From contig SADC01000294.1 in the NCBI GenBank assembly GCA_004194705.1, positions 1-64,000 of the forward strand: a stretch of 64,000 bases of DNA, read 5' to 3'. Source of the stretch: Ditylenchus dipsaci. Taxonomy: Eukaryota > Nematoda > Chromadorea > Rhabditida > Anguinidae. Both the position numbers and the translations under genes were made by a program. How positions within the stretch are numbered: position 1 is the stretch's first letter; each line of letters opens with the position of its first letter. The notes beneath the pieces were generated by a model. That model saw only the letters and a program-made list of their open reading frames with translations. It ran no database searches and had not been told where the DNA came from. Shown here piece by piece: positions 61,201 through 64,000 of the stretch.

Positions 61201-61560
61201 TTTTGCGATTCTCGCTCCGGCTTTGGCTCTGAAATCTTAGTTTAAAAAAATTTTCTCCGACTCTTGCTCCGGGTTAATTATGGACGATTAATTATGACGA
61301 TCCGGATTATTATCAATAATTAGTTTAGAAGGCTGGACAAAGTCATTTTTGCTGGCTGGCATTCTCCATTGGGTGACCTTCCAACCCCAACCATCAATTG
61401 TGGTCAAGAGGGCCTGACCAGAGCTTATCTTCAATGGCCTTACAAAGACAGCTTCATCAAGCCCAAAGAATATATCCAAGACAGCTTGTTCCAGGCAGCT
61501 TCCAACAGCTATGCTCAACACCTCCACAATTTACGATTGATTGACCATGAATATATATAA
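58250..61560 (+). CDS. DUF273 putative glycosyltransferase, type II membrane protein
   Basis: Exons: 58250-58484 (ATG chosen because it precedes RWWLVFAGIFLLLLVVVW, a signal-anchor), 59041-59249 (NIGVVVILKHSKDVEEYSLA), 59450-59663 (DYVLFVDGDVGVINP with the DxD motif; then, after a 1-base slip, YNRIFNYEVMAGSYIAR), 60118-60214 (FHGSDNGAIH), 60261-60531 (DWLT/DFMLHGW type blocks, one slip near 60300), 61329-61560 (AGWHSPLGD to a stop). VDGDVGVINP...HGSDNGAIH is the DUF273 (PF03314) signature, a nematode family thought to be Golgi glycosyltransferases. Substrate unknown. Exon phases otherwise agree. Introns hold MITEs at 59268, 60620 and 60885. Confidence 0.88.
58556..58690. repeat. Iterated TCACTCAC words
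   Basis: GAGCTCACTCCGAGTG, GTCACTCACTTACACTCACA, CTATCACTCACTGACTGTGA then GACAGGTCC repeats. In intron 1 of the DUF273 gene; style fits the iterated-word MITEs but ends were not fixed. Confidence 0.4.
59268..59396. mobile_element. Short MITE with CCAGGTGCACCCC ends
   Basis: CCCAGGTGCACCCCACCTGA and GGGGGTGCACTTGGGTG are inverse; AAAGAGTATG recurs inside. A small relative of 39261-39667, in intron 2 of the DUF273 gene. Confidence 0.6.
60600..60860. mobile_element. Inverted-repeat element with iterated AGCTTGGTCCCCC
   Basis: GGAACTCCTACACAAAGTGC then GCCCCAAAATTTTAGCTTGG on the left are mirrored on the right; AATAGGGGGGACCAAGG words repeat in both directions. In intron 5 of the DUF273 gene. 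Same word as at 18847 and 51422. Confidence 0.65.
60895..61075. mobile_element. Iterated-word MITE (CGGGACGGGA)
   Basis: GAGATGGCCTCGGGACGGGA, TTCCGTCCCATTCCG, TTCGTCCCGGAAAA and CGGAAATATTTTTTGTCC repeat one motif in both directions; ends GAGATG / CATCTC. A related CCGTCCCCGTCCCC stretch is at 22210-22250. Intron 5 of the DUF273 gene. Confidence 0.5.
61186..61300. mobile_element. One-ended relative of the GGAGCC-word hAT-like MITE
   Basis: CAGTGATGTATTTTTGCGAT followed by TCTCGCTCCGGCTTTGGCTC and CTCTTGCTCCGGG, close to the left half of 52606-52819. No right end seen. It sits immediately before the last exon of the DUF273 gene. Confidence 0.5.
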
Positions 61561-61714
61561 ATGGGCAGTAAGATAAATATATTTACTTAGTTCTTAATTC
61601 ACCGCTTGTATTGTAACCTCAAGTCTTTTCTCGGCTGTTTGCCGCTTTTTCACCATCGTCATGCGAAAAAAAAATACGCTTTAGTTGTTGTATGTCAAAA
61701 ACAGGATTTCAGCT

Positions 61715-61915
61715 TTGCACCAGGATTTTTCAAGCACTGGCGCTCAGCTGGCGCTCCGCCGGCTTCAAAATAAGCGCCGGCTCTAATTAAAAGATTACTC
61801 TGACAATCATTTAATAACTTTGATATCTTATGGAATTTTGGGCGCTAGTAAAGAATATCTCTCCCGGAGCGCCAGCTAAGCGCCGGCCCTTCGCCGGCGC
61901 TCAGAGGGGCTGTGG
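61715..61915. repeat. Iterated GCGCCGGC words
   Basis: CACTGGCGCTCAGCTGGCGC, TCCGCCGGCTTC, AAGCGCCGGCTCT, then GGAGCGCCAGCTAAGCGCCG and GCGCTCAGAGGGGCT: a GC-rich palindromic word island after the DUF273 gene. hAT-like ends (CACTGG) are suggestive only. Confidence 0.5.
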
Positions 61916-62321
61916 TTTGGGTCCGGGTCTGTGGATGGCCTCTAGGTGGGCAAGGCCCAAACCACAGGAAGGAACAAGAAAAAAAATGGCGTTTTTTTCA
62001 AATTATATACCAAACAAATTTCTATGAAAAACTGATTCGTTCTGCACTTACACAAACTCTGAGTTCGGCACAGTCAAATTTTATGCCCATTCAAAAGTGT
62101 TGGAATTTCTCGAAAGACCCTGTATTTTGGAATTTGCCTATCCAGAGCATCTGAAAGCCCTTTGTCCAAATTCAACCTAGAAAAAAGTAATAGCCGTTTG
62201 AAATTCTGAAAATTTCTTGAGCAGCCTGTACATATGTAACGTACAAGGGAAGGAGTGAGTGACCCTTGTACCACGTTTTGTGTATCTTCAGAGCTGGGGA
62301 GCAAATGATAAAGCAAATACG

Positions 62322-62533
62322 GGCTAGGTGAAAACCTGCTTAACGAAAACCTGCTTAACGAAAATCTGCTTAGCGAAAAAATGTATAGGAAGAAAATATA
62401 ATTACTTAACAGGTTTCATAAAATAATTTTGAAACAGAATTGTTTACTTGTAAAATCTATCAACTAATTATATTGTCTTCTTATATAAAAATTTCATTAA
62501 GCAGATTTTCGTTAAGCAGGTTTTCACCTAGCC
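62322..62533. mobile_element. hAT-like MITE with iterated AACCTGCTTAACGAAA
   Basis: Ends GGCTAGGTGAAAACC / GGTTTTCACCTAGCC; perfect 8-bp duplication CAAATACG (62314-62321, 62534-62541). Three tandem copies of AACCTGCTTAACGAAA at the left, two in inverse at the right. Confidence 0.9.
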
Positions 62534-62541
62534 CAAATACG

Positions 62542-62955
62542 ATATAAATTAAAGTTCATACAATGAAAACTATTAAAAATGAATTTTATGTTAATAATAT
62601 TCTATCTTTTTACTTAAAACATTAAGCAAACAATTCTCGCCCATCAAAATCTAAACGCCGGCGTTAGAACAATCCTGTGTACGCTTATGTCTCTGCTCCA
62701 CAACCCTATTCTTTTGCAAAACCTCTTAAGTGAATAACTCATAATAATCATAATTAAAAATTCTTGTGAATCTCTATAATGCATTTGAATAAATAAAATT
62801 AAAGTTTCATTCGTAGATATAGAAAGTGGCTTTCAGACAGGATTTCCATACGGGCTAATCAGCGGAATAAAATCGAGATTAGCGTTTTTGGAAAATAAAC
62901 GAAAAATTCGGGGAAAAACCTTCGAGATTATGAGATTATAAACTAGAATGCACTA
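62542..62955. other. Spacer, no gene supported
   Basis: AT-rich, no recognised repeat or gene apart from TAAACGCCGGCGTTAG near 62652. Confidence 0.45.
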
Positions 62956-62962
62956 AAAAGCA

Positions 62963-63080
62963 CTTACCACCAAAGGCTGCAGAAAAGCAGTTGTGGAAAA
63001 TCCATTGGAAATGTCTAGTTCGTTGTTTTGGTCACCCAAGCAAACAGATCAATGGGGAAAGGAGATCCATGTGCAAGTGA
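62963..63080 (-). CDS. Possible 5' exon of an unidentified gene
   Basis: On the minus strand, MDLLSPLICLL near 63065 and, after one base slip, NNELDISNGFSTTAFLQPLV end at a good GTAAGT donor (62963). No continuation was found to the left. Weak support: only the donor, hydrophobic start and coding texture. Confidence 0.3.
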
Positions 63081-63107
63081 AAAAATGCATTTACATAAGG
63101 GTAATAT

Positions 63108-63240
63108 TTAATTATGTCCCCAAATTTCTGGAAAATGTCCCCAAATGTGAAATGTCCCAAATTGCTGAAAAATAATGAATGGGGACATTTTTCAGAGATT
63201 TGGGGACATTTTTCAGCAATTTGTGGAAAAAATTAATTAC
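63108..63240. repeat. Palindrome with iterated ATGTCCCCAAATT
   Basis: TGTCCCCAAATTTCTGGAAA, TGTCCCCAAATGTG, TGTCCCAAATTGCTG on the left; GGGGACATTTTTCAG repeated on the right. Same word style as 15880-15920. Target duplication not determined. Confidence 0.6.
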
Positions 63241-63592
63241 CACTCTTTTCATAAAAGTCGTAAAACCATTTTAAAAAAAATTGTTGAATAGCTCATTGTT
63301 AGCATGAAATTTGCACTTTTTACTGGTTAAAAAAATTGGCCGAATTTTTGTGATTGACGGCACGGTAGAGGACCGGCCGTATAAAAAACTAGAATGGGGC
63401 TGCTCATTAGTAAAAGGGTCAAGATGCCCGGCAGACGGTCTGCCAAAAACACACGCATGGCGGACGGCAAGCCATTCACCTTTTGTGATCACTATGAGGA
63501 CAGCAAAAAATATTTCGGTTACGTCACCTATTTTTTTTTTCACGTGCCATGAAGAGACTTGGACATTTTTGGGCCGAATTTTTCTCTAAATA

Positions 63593-64000
63593 CAGTCAAC
63601 CCTCGATTTAACGGCCCCCCCCCGATTTAATGGCCCCCTCGATTTAACGGACCCCTGGGCTCAGTTTGGTCGGATTTGACTAAAACATAAGGAGTTATAC
63701 CCCCGATTTAACGGCCCCCTCGATTTAACGGACCCCTGGGCTCAGTTTGGTCGGATTTGACTAAACATAAGGAGTTATACCCCCGATTTAACGGCCCCTC
63801 GATTTAACGGACCCCTGGGCTCAGTTTGGTCGGATTTGACTAAACATAAGGAGTTATACCCCCGATTTAACGGCCCCCTCGATTTAACGGACCCCTGGGC
63901 TCAGTTGGTCGGATTTGACTAAAACATAAGGAATTATACCCCGATTTAACGGCCCCCTCGATTTAATGGCCCCCTCGATTTAACGGCCCCTCGATTTAAC
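63593..64000. repeat. Tandem array built from a pogo-like MITE end
   Basis: Begins CAGTCAACCCTCGATTTAAC after TA, then at least four units of about 79-81 bases: CGATTTAACGGCCCCCTCGA, TTTAACGGACCCCTGGGCTC, AGTTTGGTCGGATTTGACTA, ACATAAGGAGTTATACCC. It runs off the right edge. The CTCGATTTAACGG part equals the terminal repeat of the pogo-like family. Unit-to-unit differences are few, mostly run-length. Confidence 0.88.

Noticed and set aside
63593..64000. CRISPR-like array
   Set aside because: Units are directly adjacent without unique spacers and match a transposon end; the organism is eukaryotic.

Overview
This window reads as a gene-poor, repeat-saturated invertebrate nuclear genome, most probably a nematode. 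The main pointer is the gene at 58250-61560, which matches DUF273 (Pfam PF03314, a family described from nematodes). Short GT-AG introns with TTTNAG-type acceptors and typical animal housekeeping genes agree with this. The species cannot be named. There are no bacterial operons, ribosome binding sites or CRISPR arrays.

Host genes. Minus strand: a gene with an AAA-ATPase-like N-terminus and DUF1703-like signatures (about 14150-21452); an NHE-type Na+/H+ exchanger (29678-35190, first exon not found); a lysine-rich protein (about 40586-41040); a small orphan (43984-45090); and a six-exon, 278-aa gene with an F-box-like start whose exon phases all join (50527-55291). Plus strand: the CAAX prenyl protease STE24/ZMPSTE24 (41241-42863, N-terminus unresolved) and the DUF273 putative glycosyltransferase (58250-61560). 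Most genes read cleanly except for one or two 1-base phase slips each, which suggests residual indels in the assembly more than real decay.

Larger mobile elements. A MULE transposon with about 190-bp terminal inverted repeats and a matching target-site duplication (TSD) occupies 1922-5126. A Ty3/gypsy LTR element (8157-13115, GCAGC on both sides) sits inside an older, internally deleted mariner. A BEL/Pao fragment (36700-38880) is split by a 915-bp palindromic element. Fragments of mariner (1-215) and of a Merlin/ISXO2-like transposase (49853-50045) are also present.

Small elements. Most of the remaining DNA is short palindromic non-autonomous elements (MITEs) of several families, often nested: TA-flanked pogo-like elements with CAGTCAACCTCGATTTAA ends; TA-flanked CCGTATTT-ended elements, one of which encodes a lone helix-turn-helix; poly-C/poly-G bounded elements with 9-bp TSDs; and many hAT-like elements with 8-bp TSDs whose interiors are built from a short word repeated in both orientations. 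Paralogous copies inside the window provide empty sites that confirm several insertions.

The observations I rank highest are: a 384-bp element inserted in the conserved YGGLRGAI exon of the exchanger, in a way that its TSD could supply both splice sites; hAT-like copies whose internal words differ in a coordinated way; exactly 50-bp TA-flanked palindromes consisting only of terminal repeats; and a tandem array built from a MITE terminus at the right edge.
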